Assembly: GCF_014384785.1 (NCBI RefSeq)
Contig: NZ_JACRSU010000001.1
Coordinates: 1,009,545 to 1,073,544 of the forward strand
Direction: 5' to 3'
Origin: Congzhengia minquanensis
Lineage (GTDB): Bacteria; Bacillota; Clostridia; UBA1381; UBA9506
DNA length: 64,000 nt
Within the stretch, counting starts at the first letter, position 1; each line of letters begins with the position of its first letter. The translations under genes and the position numbers were made by a program. Positions 18,860 to 26,634 of the stretch are shown here, one piece after another. The notes beneath the pieces were generated by a model. The model was not told the DNA's origin, did no database searches, and saw nothing but the letters and a program-made list of their open reading frames with translations.

Positions 18860-19621
18860 TCATAAACAACTGATTACAAATGTAACACACCAAACAATGA
18901 AGTAGGCCTTGCTATGATGGAACATTTCTGCACGTTTATATAAATATACAGGTATTAACCATGCATTCCCTAATACAGAAGTGTCATATCCGGCTTTTTT
19001 CAAATTATTTTCATCAACCGTACACAACACGATATTTACAATCAGAAATGCCAGAAATCCAAATGAAAATAATGCACCGATAACTGGGACAAGGGCAATA
19101 ATCCATACCATTGTGTTATTAACTGTAGCTGTATTTTGTGCCGCATTATTTATGTTCTGTTGATAGTTGGTTTCCGTTGTATCCCTGTGTGTTTTTTCTG
19201 TCTGACAATCTGCTTCGGATGACGGAGCAGCACAAGTTTCTTCATTATTAGTTTGAATGGTTTGTTCCTCGTTTTTACTGCTATTTTTATAAGATTGAAC
19301 AACCTCTGTAATCTTCTGTTTCCATTGCTCTTTTTGCTTACCCGTTACAATAAAACCATGGTTTTTTCCGTCGGTTGTTATAACTCGTATCATATTTGGA
19401 GTTGGCATAAGCATATTTAAGGTATTACCAGAAAATGCAATTTTAGAAAATGGAATTTCATCAAACGCTGAACCCAAATTAAATGCATGGGCTTTAAAAA
19501 CCAGCCTCTTGTTTGTTAGATAGAGATGTCCTCCTTTTGAGGCAAGTCCACCTGCCTGTCTTTTGTTCGCTGGGCCTACCATAATAACTTGTTCTCCTGG
19601 CATTAAAAAATCATAATCCAC
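18860..19621 (-). CDS. GRAM-domain protein with C-terminal membrane helices
   Basis: 253 residues. The N-terminal 105 residues have the GRAM/PH-like pattern LYLTNKRLVFKAH preceded by MPGEQVIM and followed by IPFSKIAFS, which in other proteins binds lipid or proteins at membranes. A Gln/Asn/Thr-rich linker (about 110-165) leads to hydrophobic segments at about 168-200 and near the C-terminus. It lies 20 bases upstream of the single-pass membrane protein gene and 20 bases after the zinc-ribbon gene. The trio may form a membrane-associated complex; this is inference from synteny. Confidence 0.75.
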   Translation of the reverse strand: MDYDFLMPGEQVIMVGPANKRQAGGLASKGGHLYLTNKRLVFKAHAFNLGSAFDEIPFSKIAFSGNTLNMLMPTPNMIRVITTDGKNHGFIVTGKQKEQWKQKITEVVQSYKNSSKNEEQTIQTNNEETCAAPSSEADCQTEKTHRDTTETNYQQNINNAAQNTATVNNTMVWIIALVPVIGALFSFGFLAFLIVNIVLCTVDENNLKKAGYDTSVLGNAWLIPVYLYKRAEMFHHSKAYFIVWCVTFVISCL

Positions 19622-19641
19622 AGTTTGTATCCCCTTTCATA

Positions 19642-19920
19642 CTACATAAAATTTGTATTCGTATATTCCTGCCTTGTTACTATCTCTCCACACCGCCGGC
19701 ATAGATAGGTTACTTCATAATAGGTACGGACAACAGGAACATCTTTACTGTACTTTAACCATTGATTTTTTCTCACAGTCATATTACACGTTCCGGTTTC
19801 AGTGCGTTTGACTTCTGACAGCGTACACCACGATTTGCACCGAGGGCACTCAATATCAAATATCTTCGGTACAGCATGAAGTACAACAAGACCGAAAATT
19901 GCTAATGTGCTTGATTTCAT
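19642..19920 (-). CDS. Small zinc-ribbon protein
   Basis: Ninety-two residues with an N-terminal hydrophobic stretch (STLAIFGLVVLHAV) and two CxxC knuckles, CPRCKSWC near residue 25 and CRRCGE near residue 74, likely binding one zinc. The ATG has a very strong AAGGAGGTG. It is the first gene of the operon driven by the consensus promoter at 20021-20049 and is divergent from the XRE regulator at 20121. Confidence 0.72.
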   Translation of the reverse strand: MKSSTLAIFGLVVLHAVPKIFDIECPRCKSWCTLSEVKRTETGTCNMTVRKNQWLKYSKDVPVVRTYYEVTYLCRRCGEIVTRQEYTNTNFM

Positions 19921-20020
19921 GCGAATTCACCTCCTTCAAGAAATGAATTCGTGTGGTAATTACAATTTCCTTCTTTTTCCATATTGTTTTAGCGTTATAA
20001 ATACAAAAAGCGACATGATT

Positions 20021-20049
20021 ATTATATTACAAATTATTTCTAATGTCAA
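20021..20049 (-). promoter_or_regulatory. Consensus sigma-A promoter of the zinc-ribbon/GRAM operon
   Basis: TTGACA (20044-20049 complement) and TATAAT (20021-20026 complement), both perfect, are 17 bases apart. On the plus strand a TATAAT at 20088-20093 precedes the XRE gene, so the two promoters are close together and could be controlled jointly by that repressor. Confidence 0.85.
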
Positions 20050-20120
20050 GCATAAATATCAATATGATAATGAAATATCTTTTTGGTTATAATAAAATCG
20101 TTTACAAAAGAGGTGTTTCT

Positions 20121-20438
20121 ATGTCGAAAGGTTTATTTTTATTAGCGGATAAAATAAAATCCATGCGAGAACAGTTGGGGATTACACAGGCAGAACTTGC
20201 CCGAAAATTAGGGTTGACCCGCTCCAGTATCAACGGCTGGGAAATGGGCTTGTCTGTTCCGTCAACACAATACATTGTTGAGCTTGCAAAACTATTCCAT
20301 ATCTCAACTGATTATTTACTGGGGATGGAGCAAGGAGCTGTATTGAATATAGATAATTTAACAGAAAAAGAGGTATCTGTATTGATTGACCTTGTAGCCT
20401 GCTTCAACGCTAACCGGGAAATACACAAAGACTGTTAG
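20121..20438 (+). CDS. XRE-family regulator
   Basis: 105-residue Cro/C1-type repressor. Residues about 10-65 form the helix-turn-helix domain (MREQLGITQAELARKLGLT then SINGWEMGLSVPS). The rest is a short helical tail, probably for dimerisation. RBS AAGAGGTG fits the ATG at 20121; the longer in-frame reading from 20043 lacks one. It is divergent from the zinc-ribbon operon, which it probably represses. Confidence 0.85.
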   Translation: MSKGLFLLADKIKSMREQLGITQAELARKLGLTRSSINGWEMGLSVPSTQYIVELAKLFHISTDYLLGMEQGAVLNIDNLTEKEVSVLIDLVACFNANREIHKDC

Positions 20439-20490
20439 ACGTACTGAAACTATTCTGAAGCTTTAGAATTTATTAACCGCCCCCTTCCCA

Positions 20491-20537
20491 AAAACAAAAT
20501 AAAAAAGCTCTGTAAGCCGTTTATACGCTTACAGAGC
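20491..20537 (-). terminator. Terminator of the HEPN/MNT operon
   Basis: GCTCTGTAAGC (20507-20517) pairs with GCTTACAGAGC (20527-20537). On the minus strand the hairpin is followed by a T-run, placing it just after the third gene of the HEPN/MNT operon. Confidence 0.85.
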
Positions 20538-20545
20538 CTATCAGA

Positions 20546-20573
20546 GGGACTTCTATTGATAGAAGCCCCTTTT
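20546..20573 (+). terminator. Possible plus-strand terminator after the XRE gene
   Basis: GGG-A-CTTCTAT pairs with ATAGAAG-C-CCC around a two-base turn (20546-20569) and is followed by CTTTT. It would stop plus-strand transcription from the XRE gene. Confidence 0.55.
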
Positions 20574-21018
20574 AATGTTGTTCTTTATGTAGTTTATCAA
20601 CTGGTTCGTTTACCGATTCCAAAACATCTGAGGAATATCGTTTCATTATTTTTTCTATGATTTGTTGACTGTATTCTTGATAGAGGGTATTGTTATAAAC
20701 ATTATTTTTTACATTACAGTCATTCAGAGAAATTTCAAGAGGGTCTTTTGTAAATACATCCAACCATAAAACCTTTACAACCATATTTTCGGCTTCTTCC
20801 TGTTTATGTGCAGATTGAGTTACAATACCAATCGCTTTTACACGCAACATACGTCCTCTTGGAACAAATGCTTTCACATATACAATATCGTCAACCTGGA
20901 TTTGACGAAACATCACATGTAAATCGGGAGCTGCTTCCCTATCCCAATCAATCCGAATATAATCTTTTCTTAATGGAAATTCATTAATATCATTTGTGCC
21001 TACGCCCCATACTTTCAC
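20572..21018 (-). CDS. PUA/EVE-like protein linked to HEPN/MNT pair
   Basis: 148 residues. The N-terminal 75 residues resemble the PUA-like beta-barrel (EVE/ASCH group) by the pattern IDWDRE, then QVDDIVYVKAF, then RVKAIGIVT; the C-terminal 60 residues look helical. EVE-type domains recognise modified bases, but the binding residues are not identifiable here. The ATG overlaps the HEPN stop by four bases, so it is translated with the toxin-antitoxin pair. A third gene in a HEPN/MNT operon is unusual. The family call is tentative. Confidence 0.55.
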   Translation of the reverse strand: MKVWGVGTNDINEFPLRKDYIRIDWDREAAPDLHVMFRQIQVDDIVYVKAFVPRGRMLRVKAIGIVTQSAHKQEEAENMVVKVLWLDVFTKDPLEISLNDCNVKNNVYNNTLYQEYSQQIIEKIMKRYSSDVLESVNEPVDKLHKEQH

Positions 21019-21407
21019 GTTAAACCCTCCAAATACTCCTTTGTTTGCTGTATAAAATATTCAGCATTTTTTATTTGTTCTTCTACATCAGCCTTGTTTA
21101 CAACATAGTAATCGTCATAATCACTCTCTGTCCGTATCTGGAACACATCTGTGATAATATCTGACAAGGCTACATTTAATTTTCCGGTCTTAATGTATTC
21201 TTTCCGGAAATAGGCAATCAACCCGGAATGTTTTTTGAAATCCGTCCCCTCTAACGCAAGAATACTCCTCATGCAATGGAACACACAATAGTAGGAACGG
21301 TTCGCAGCTCCTTTATAGTCATTGCTATCCAATAATATCTTTGCAGATTTTAGGCATTGTTCCGCTTGTTCCAAACGATATTGGGACAAATCCCTCTTAG
21401 TTTCCAT
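21015..21407 (-). CDS. HEPN-domain toxin-like protein
   Basis: 130-residue all-helical HEPN protein, the presumed ribonuclease toxin of a HEPN/MNT module. Residues 36-44 give the family signature NRSYYCVFH, and the C-terminal half has IRTESDYDDYY near residue 95, where this family carries its arginine/acid site. It overlaps the upstream nucleotidyltransferase gene by 11 bases and the downstream gene by four, so the three are coupled. In known systems the MNT partner AMPylates a HEPN tyrosine to neutralise it; whether that occurs here is inference. Confidence 0.85.
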   Translation of the reverse strand: METKRDLSQYRLEQAEQCLKSAKILLDSNDYKGAANRSYYCVFHCMRSILALEGTDFKKHSGLIAYFRKEYIKTGKLNVALSDIITDVFQIRTESDYDDYYVVNKADVEEQIKNAEYFIQQTKEYLEGLT

Positions 21408-21741
21408 AGATGGACACCCCCTCGTTTGCTACATTGCGGTAAAAGGGCAGTATTTCTTGATGATTCTCAAAGAATTGCTTATCTTTCAATGCAATCGTAA
21501 TCATAATATCGTGCTCAAGTCCGATTTTGCTCGCAACACGGTTAACCTGCTTCCGATATGTGCCAATCTCACCGGCAGGTACATCCGCCAGTACCATCAT
21601 ATCAATATCCGATTCATTGTCATAGTCCCCACGGGCGTAGGAGCCATACAAGATAATCTTGTGAAGTCTGCTCCCCAGCATATTCTGTATATTCTGTTTC
21701 ACTTCCGAAGTAATCTGATTCAACTGTAACTGTGTGCACAT
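21397..21741 (-). CDS. MNT-type minimal nucleotidyltransferase antitoxin
   Basis: 114 residues with the polymerase-beta-type nucleotidyltransferase core: GSYARGD at 33-39 and the acidic pair D45/D47 in ESDIDMMV. This is the expected antitoxin partner of the HEPN protein. The start at 21741 has AAAGGAGG; an in-frame ATG 18 bases upstream would overlap that site. First gene of the three-gene operon behind the promoter at 21788-21816. Confidence 0.88.
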   Translation of the reverse strand: MCTQLQLNQITSEVKQNIQNMLGSRLHKIILYGSYARGDYDNESDIDMMVLADVPAGEIGTYRKQVNRVASKIGLEHDIMITIALKDKQFFENHQEILPFYRNVANEGVSIYGN

Positions 21742-21787
21742 ATAGGCTCCTCCTTTCAAGACCTTTCATTTTATTTACTATATGTTC

Positions 21788-21816
21788 ATTATAACATCCT
21801 TTGTTAATTTTTTCAA
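21788..21816 (-). promoter_or_regulatory. Promoter of the HEPN/MNT operon
   Basis: TTGAAA (21811-21816 complement), 17-base spacer, TATAAT (21788-21793 complement), about 45 bases upstream of the MNT start. Confidence 0.8.
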
Positions 21817-21944
21817 TCCCATTCTTATTTATATTTAGTTTTACGCTTTAACACAAAAAAATGTCATATTTTTCGCTGATTTTGCAACGCTATCACGTTA
21901 TATCCCTCTGCAACCAAAAAAATTTTGCAGAGAGGAGCTATAAC

Positions 21945-22826
21945 ATGCATGTTTATGATGAGAGAACTTTTATAGAAAGAGGGGAATTGGTAGAGCTTCA
22001 CAGCAAGACACCAGCAACGGTTTATATCAATGGAAATATAGTGGAAATCGTAACGAAACGCTCTGATTCCAACAAATTGATGTTTTGCCGTAGACAGTCG
22101 AGAAGTCAATACTTCAACTCTAAGACAGGGGAATGCCTCACCTACAAACCGTATGACAAGCGGATTGATTCCACGGATGGTATTAGAAAATCTCTAACAA
22201 CACTTAGACGGATTATCAACCTCAACTTCTGCGGGGATGACTCAGAACTATTCCTAACGCTCACCTATTCAGATTTTATGAATGATACCATTGAGCTATA
22301 TGAGGATTTCAACCGTTTCAAAACCGCCTTACGTTATTACTATTCCTTTGAATATGTCTGTATTGCTGAGCCGCAGGACACCGGCTCATGGCATTTGCAT
22401 ATTCTGCTGAAACAACCGGACGGGAAGCCCCTCTATATTCCGAAATCCCTTCTGGACAAATTATGGCCTCATGGCTTTACCTATGTCAAACGGCTTCCCT
22501 TTGTTGATAACTTTGGTGCTTACTTCTATGCCCGGCTTGCAAATGCTGATACCCTAAATCCCGTTGATGATGGCCCAGTAACGAAAAGCGAGGTCAAGGG
22601 GAGCAGGCTGCGCTTCTATCCTGCCCATTTCAGAATTTACCGTTGTTCCAGAGGGATTCAACGTCCGAAGCCTGTCAAAATGAAGTATTGCGAGGCTCGG
22701 AAGCTGGTACATGACTATGAGGAAGTGGTTGGATATTCCAAGAAAATCATCCATCAGGACATTTCCGGCGAACAAACCGTCCTAAATGTCATCAATTATG
22801 AACAGTACAAAAAACCGAGATGTTAG
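21945..22826 (+). CDS. HUH replication-initiation-like protein
   Basis: 293 residues with the order of rolling-circle Rep proteins: FLTLTY at about 103-108, the HUH motif SWHLHILL (His150 and His152), and the tyrosine-bearing GAYFYARLAN near residue 190. This suggests nicking and strand transfer at a specific origin. A strong AGAGGAG precedes the ATG at 21945. It is the only replication gene in the sigK-interrupting element and suggests descent from a plasmid or filamentous-phage-like replicon. Whether the excised circle replicates is unknown. Confidence 0.78.
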   Translation: MHVYDERTFIERGELVELHSKTPATVYINGNIVEIVTKRSDSNKLMFCRRQSRSQYFNSKTGECLTYKPYDKRIDSTDGIRKSLTTLRRIINLNFCGDDSELFLTLTYSDFMNDTIELYEDFNRFKTALRYYYSFEYVCIAEPQDTGSWHLHILLKQPDGKPLYIPKSLLDKLWPHGFTYVKRLPFVDNFGAYFYARLANADTLNPVDDGPVTKSEVKGSRLRFYPAHFRIYRCSRGIQRPKPVKMKYCEARKLVHDYEEVVGYSKKIIHQDISGEQTVLNVINYEQYKKPRC

Positions 22827-22885
22827 CCATATCGTACAGGCAGTCGGTCATATACTGAATTGATGGCGTGATGGGAGGTTTTCGA

Positions 22886-23074
22886 ATGAATGTGATTATG
22901 CACTATCCAACGGATTTGGTTGATATAGAAGAACTAAAAAACCGGGTTGCTTCCGTACATATTGAGGCGGTGAATAACTATCTCAATTGTCAGAATTACC
23001 CGGTGGAGCAGAAAATGGAACTGATTGAATCAGTGAGAAATATCATAGATAAACGAAGCGGCCAGATTACCTGA
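22886..23074 (+). CDS. Small protein following Rep
   Basis: Sixty-two residues, acidic and predicted helical, no recognised domain. GGGAGG (22873-22878) supports the ATG at 22886. It follows the Rep gene by 59 bases on the same strand and is closed by a hairpin terminator, so the two probably form one unit. Could assist replication or copy control, but nothing in the sequence proves it. Confidence 0.6.
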   Translation: MNVIMHYPTDLVDIEELKNRVASVHIEAVNNYLNCQNYPVEQKMELIESVRNIIDKRSGQIT

Positions 23075-23083
23075 CCGCTTTTG
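23056..23083 (+). terminator. Terminator after Rep unit
   Basis: AGCGG-C-CAG pairs with CTG-A-CCGCT (23057-23079) and is followed by TTTTG. The left arm overlaps the last codons of the small gene. Confidence 0.7.
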
Positions 23084-23084
23084 T

Positions 23085-24566
23085 TTATAGTAATAACGCT
23101 TCTAAACTTTTCACAAAACTTGTCATATCCTCATATTCATAAATATCTTCACATAAATATTTCACAAAATCGTCTTCTTTTATCCCAGACTTAGATAAAT
23201 TGGCTAAGATGACTTTATAAAATCCCTTTCCATCACTTTTGCCTTTTCTTGTTCGTTCATCATTTTTATAATCATAAATTATGTCTCTAAGGCTTCGTTG
23301 ATTAAAATACTTATCTCCTAATAGTTTAATAAATTTTGAATCTTCATTTACTACACATTTATTAAATAAATATTTCTCTATACTCTTAATTGGTAAAAAA
23401 CATTTCGGTAAATCCTTGTATTCCTCTTTTTTACATATTAATTCCTTTACATCTCCGTCATATATGCTAATTATCTTCTTTCCAACACCTAACGTATTAT
23501 ATGTCACCATGTCATGATGTAACTTTATCATTTGGTTGCAACCACCTGCCGCCAATACACAACATAATTTGCTGGCATACAAGTTATTTTGGCGCAATAC
23601 TTTTTCTACTAAGCACTTTGATAATTCATCCTCAACTAGCAAAAGAAAATCAAATCCATTTGGAATGTATAGATTTCTAATGGCATAGTTGGGGTAACAT
23701 GGATTTATTATATCTACTACCCCATTATTGTTTTCAATAAGAAAAATATTTTTGGGGGATATTCTATGAATTAATTCTGCTGAATGTGTTGAAAAATAAA
23801 TAATTAACTCAGTATCATTCTCCTTAATTAAATTTTCCAAAAATAACACTAATCTATCAATAGCACTTGGATGTAGAGCCAATTCAACCTCATCTATGAG
23901 AAAAAATAATTTAGAATATGTGGCTTTGATTACAAGGTTATTAATAAAATCAATTAATGAGATTAGCATACTTTCACCGCTACTCATTTTATATTGACTA
24001 ATTATATTATCTTCAGTTTTTACAAAATAAGGTATTCCATTAAAACCCTCTCTTTTAGCAATCTCTCGCGATTTTATTTTCATTAATCCATTATAGTATG
24101 ATTTGTCATTGTGAAGAATGTATCCTAGTGTTTCGGAAACAAAATCGTCCGCTTTGACAAGAACTTCTTGGAAATTATCTTTAGCTACAAAATCATCTAT
24201 TTTGTTATAATCATGAAAACGACTTCCATAAAATATACTTCCTTCATAAAATCCATGATAATGAACACTAGTCATCAATTGATTTCGTTCATTATATTTT
24301 CCTGTTGATAGTTTTCCGGCTTTATTGGGGGTCCACTCATCTTTTTTGTTTTCCAAAGCAATATTAATATATGAATCAGGCGATATGTCATTTGACATCA
24401 ACATATGTGATGATGATGTTTTTACAATAAGAGATAATGCTAACATTATTGTACTTTTTCCGCAACCATTTTCTCCAACAAGTGCAAATAGACCTTTTTC
24501 AAAAGGTAATTCAAGCGATGCAGACTTAATATTTTTAATATTCTTAATTTCAGTAGATAATATCAT
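23085..24566 (-). CDS. OLD-like ATPase/nuclease
   Basis: 493 residues. N-terminal ABC/SMC-like ATPase: Walker A GENGCGKST at 31-39, signature MSSGES near 195, Walker B FFLIDEVELALHP near 225, and an H-loop in YFSTHSAELIH. The C-terminal third has Toprim-like acidic motifs, LLLVEDELSK near 310 and SIYDGDVKE near 370. This is the architecture of OLD-family overcoming-lysogenization nucleases, several of which act in phage defence. ATG at 24566 has GAGGTG upstream. It faces the Rep unit and has its own promoter, so it looks like an independent cargo gene. Target unknown. Confidence 0.78.
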   Translation of the reverse strand: MILSTEIKNIKNIKSASLELPFEKGLFALVGENGCGKSTIMLALSLIVKTSSSHMLMSNDISPDSYINIALENKKDEWTPNKAGKLSTGKYNERNQLMTSVHYHGFYEGSIFYGSRFHDYNKIDDFVAKDNFQEVLVKADDFVSETLGYILHNDKSYYNGLMKIKSREIAKREGFNGIPYFVKTEDNIISQYKMSSGESMLISLIDFINNLVIKATYSKLFFLIDEVELALHPSAIDRLVLFLENLIKENDTELIIYFSTHSAELIHRISPKNIFLIENNNGVVDIINPCYPNYAIRNLYIPNGFDFLLLVEDELSKCLVEKVLRQNNLYASKLCCVLAAGGCNQMIKLHHDMVTYNTLGVGKKIISIYDGDVKELICKKEEYKDLPKCFLPIKSIEKYLFNKCVVNEDSKFIKLLGDKYFNQRSLRDIIYDYKNDERTRKGKSDGKGFYKVILANLSKSGIKEDDFVKYLCEDIYEYEDMTSFVKSLEALLL

Positions 24567-24596
24567 GTAAATCACCTCTTAAATAATAGCACTTAG

Positions 24597-24625
24597 ATTA
24601 TATAATATAATCCAGTTATTGTCTA
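24597..24625 (-). promoter_or_regulatory. Promoter of the OLD-like gene
   Basis: TAGACA (24620-24625 complement), 17-base spacer, TATAAT (24597-24602 complement), some 30 bases before the start codon. Confidence 0.7.
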
Positions 24626-24639
24626 TCCTTATAATGTAA

Positions 24640-25140
24640 TTATATATATACTTTCTCCCACGTCCCTTTAAACATTCGCACCTTTCCCTGTTCCCAGCGT
24701 TTCACCATTCCTGTCTGAACGCCCATCTTCTTAGCAAATTCAGCTTGAGTGAGATGTAAGGACTTACGGATTTTCTTCACTTGCTGGCCCTGTCCGTTAT
24801 ACAGGAACAAATTATAATCGTCAAGCAGTTCGGTAACTGGAACGCCGAACAGCTTGGCGATTTTTTGCATATTCTCAATTGGGTAGTAATCCCTTCCATA
24901 TTCCTCATAGCTGGAATAGGTTCCCCTGTCCATCCCGACATACTCTGCAACGTCAGACTGGAACAGATTGTTTTGATAGCGGTAATAGCGGAGCTTGTCC
25001 GACACATGGGTACAGCTTTCGGGATTGGGGAACAGCAGATTGAACCGCTGTGCTTCTGTCATGGTATGGGGTGTAACGAACCGGAAGGTGTGGACATACA
25101 TGGGCATGATGGCAACGCCCTTTTTCGTCTGGCGGTACAT
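24640..25140 (-). CDS. Tandem helix-turn-helix protein at the element edge
   Basis: About 166 residues from the ATG at 25140. Two XRE-type helix-turn-helix segments are visible: LFQSDVAEYVGMDRGTYSSY and LTQAEFAKKMGVQTGMVKRW. The frame is open upstream through a TTG at 25230 to the recombination junction at 25248, so the true start is uncertain. No good Shine-Dalgarno sequence favours any one candidate. On the excised circle this frame becomes continuous with the 3' end of the recombinase. It may regulate the element. Confidence 0.65.
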   Translation of the reverse strand: MYRQTKKGVAIMPMYVHTFRFVTPHTMTEAQRFNLLFPNPESCTHVSDKLRYYRYQNNLFQSDVAEYVGMDRGTYSSYEEYGRDYYPIENMQKIAKLFGVPVTELLDDYNLFLYNGQGQQVKKIRKSLHLTQAEFAKKMGVQTGMVKRWEQGKVRMFKGTWEKVYI

Positions 25141-25245
25141 CAGATACAAATTCCTGCCGGATTTATGCAGCAGCCGCCATTTCTCTGAAAAAGAAGCAAC
25201 TCTTTCCCCTTCTTCCTCCAAAAGAGCCAACTTGATAGGGTTGGT

Positions 25246-25248
25246 TTT
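25246..25248 (-). other. Right recombination core of the sigK element
   Basis: The AAA following TGT ATT G-A in the 5' sigK segment (minus strand). It corresponds to AAA at 15880-15882 in the left junction. Only the core triplet, and one flanking G two bases away, are shared, as expected for a serine recombinase with a two-base crossover. Confidence 0.8.
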
Positions 25249-25589
25249 TCAATACATCTTGCAGCATAAGTTGCAAGCCTAGCCTGTTTTGTATAATCAA
25301 ACGAAGCAATTGCCTTAATGAGCCCAATAGTGCCGATGGAAATTAAATCGTCGTCGTCGCAGCCCGACACCTGGTTATATTTTTTCGCAATGTGGGCCAC
25401 CAGCCGCAGATTTCGTTCCACTAAAACGTCTTTGGCGCCTTTGTCGCCTTTTGCCGCAAGCTCTAAATAACGTTTTTCCTCGCTGGCGGATAGCGGTTTT
25501 GGAAAGTTATTCTGTCCCGAAACATAAGATATTAGAAACAGGCCATATCTTAAAAAATAAAGCAGTGCAAAAAAACAAGAAGAAAACAT
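25248..25589 (-). CDS. sigK: Sporulation sigma-K, 5' segment with pro-sequence
   Basis: N-terminal 114 residues of sigma-K, ending at A-R-C-I-E where the element begins. Twenty mostly hydrophobic residues (MFSSCFFALLYFLRYGLFLI) precede SYV, exactly as in the Bacillus pro-sequence, so membrane-tethered pro-sigma-K and SpoIVFB-type processing are expected. Region 2 is intact: NLRLVAHIAKKY and DLISIGTIGLIKAI. The start at 25589 is supported by GAGG eight bases upstream; an in-frame ATG at 25607 has no such site. CATATACTT at 25621-25629 resembles a mother-cell sigma -10 element, but weakly. The gene is only complete after excision. Confidence 0.95.
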
Positions 25590-25716
25590 ATCATCTACCT
25601 CATTCATTTAAATATGTTGAAAGTATATGTTTTGCTTCCGCCCTTTTTGCCAGTCCAAACGGAATAAGTTCGCCAACATGCAAATGAGAAAAACAGGGCT
25701 TTCATTTTATATCATT

Positions 25717-26520
25717 TTAGTAAGAGTTCCTTTTTTCTGAAGGCATATAGTTTTTAAATTTTTTGAAATTTCTATAAAACGAGGTAAGACTGTTAAATCC
25801 GCATTCATATGCTATTTCTGTAACAGTTTTCGGCAGGCGCAGCATTTTTTCTGCCATATTAATCCGAAAAAACTGCAAATAATTTTTAAAGGTCATTCCC
25901 GTCATTTGTTTAAACAACCTGCAAAAATGCGGCACGCTCAAATTTGATGCCCGGGCCGCATCTTCAAGGGTAATTTCTGTTGAATAACTGTTCTGCACAA
26001 GCCCGAACGTGTTTTTTAACACATTTTTATATAAGTCGTTATACCGTGTTGTTTCAGATACATAATCGGAAAACCTCAGCAGCATGGAAAAGAAATTATA
26101 AAGGCTGGAAATCGCTTTATACTCATATGCCTTATCTTTTTGTGTAAGTTCTCTATGAATCTCCTCAATACAGTTTTTCATATCCGTGTATTTTGGATTT
26201 TTGTCATTAATGGGATTTTGAAACGCAATCGTTTCATTGTTAAAAATAAAGCCGGAGTCTGCCATAATCACCAGAACCTGACACGGTTCTTCCTGATAGG
26301 AATAGGTGGAATGAAGCTGATTTTTTGAAATCACAACAATATCGCCCGGAAAGGTAATGACATATTTATCGTCAATTTGCTGAATGCAATGACCCTTCTG
26401 AAACAAGAGTATTTCAATCTCACTGTGCCAATGCGGCACGACTTCAAGCTTTTCATTGTTAAGGCCCGAATACATGCTTCTTATCTTAACGTTATCCATA
26501 TCAACAAATTCAAAATGCAA
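25717..26520 (-). CDS. AraC-family transcriptional regulator
   Basis: 267 residues. N-terminal cupin domain (HWHSEIEILLFQKGHCIQQ near residue 28 with conserved His and Glu) and C-terminal double helix-turn-helix (ITLEDAARASNLSVPHFCR, then TEIAYECGFNSLTSFYRNF). It is divergent from the URO-D-family gene at 26635 and probably controls it. It lies upstream of sigK on the same strand but with about 130 bases between. Confidence 0.88.
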   Translation of the reverse strand: MHFEFVDMDNVKIRSMYSGLNNEKLEVVPHWHSEIEILLFQKGHCIQQIDDKYVITFPGDIVVISKNQLHSTYSYQEEPCQVLVIMADSGFIFNNETIAFQNPINDKNPKYTDMKNCIEEIHRELTQKDKAYEYKAISSLYNFFSMLLRFSDYVSETTRYNDLYKNVLKNTFGLVQNSYSTEITLEDAARASNLSVPHFCRLFKQMTGMTFKNYLQFFRINMAEKMLRLPKTVTEIAYECGFNSLTSFYRNFKKFKNYMPSEKRNSY

Positions 26521-26634
26521 AACAAAGACCCCTTAAATGATAATTTTTGAAAGTATTTTAACAAAAAATGATATGAATTTCTGTTTCTATATTATATAAT
26601 AATAATATAAATTTAAAAAAGGAGCAATAGTTTT

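Larger units (their letters stand above)
15880..25248. mobile_element. Skin-like element interrupting sigK
   Basis: About 9.37 kb between the two halves of sigK. The right junction codons are TGT ATT GAA AAA and the left junction codons are GTA GCA AAT GAA; they share an AAA core, and recombination restores TGT ATT GAA AAT GAA in frame, encoding C-I-E-N-E. The recombinase gene lies immediately at the left junction, as spoIVCA does in the Bacillus skin element. Contents: recombinase, small protein, zinc-ribbon/GRAM/membrane operon, XRE regulator, HEPN/MNT/third gene, HUH Rep, small protein, OLD-like ATPase, tandem-HTH protein. It is much smaller than the 48 kb Bacillus skin and carries no phage structural genes. 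Confidence 0.93.
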
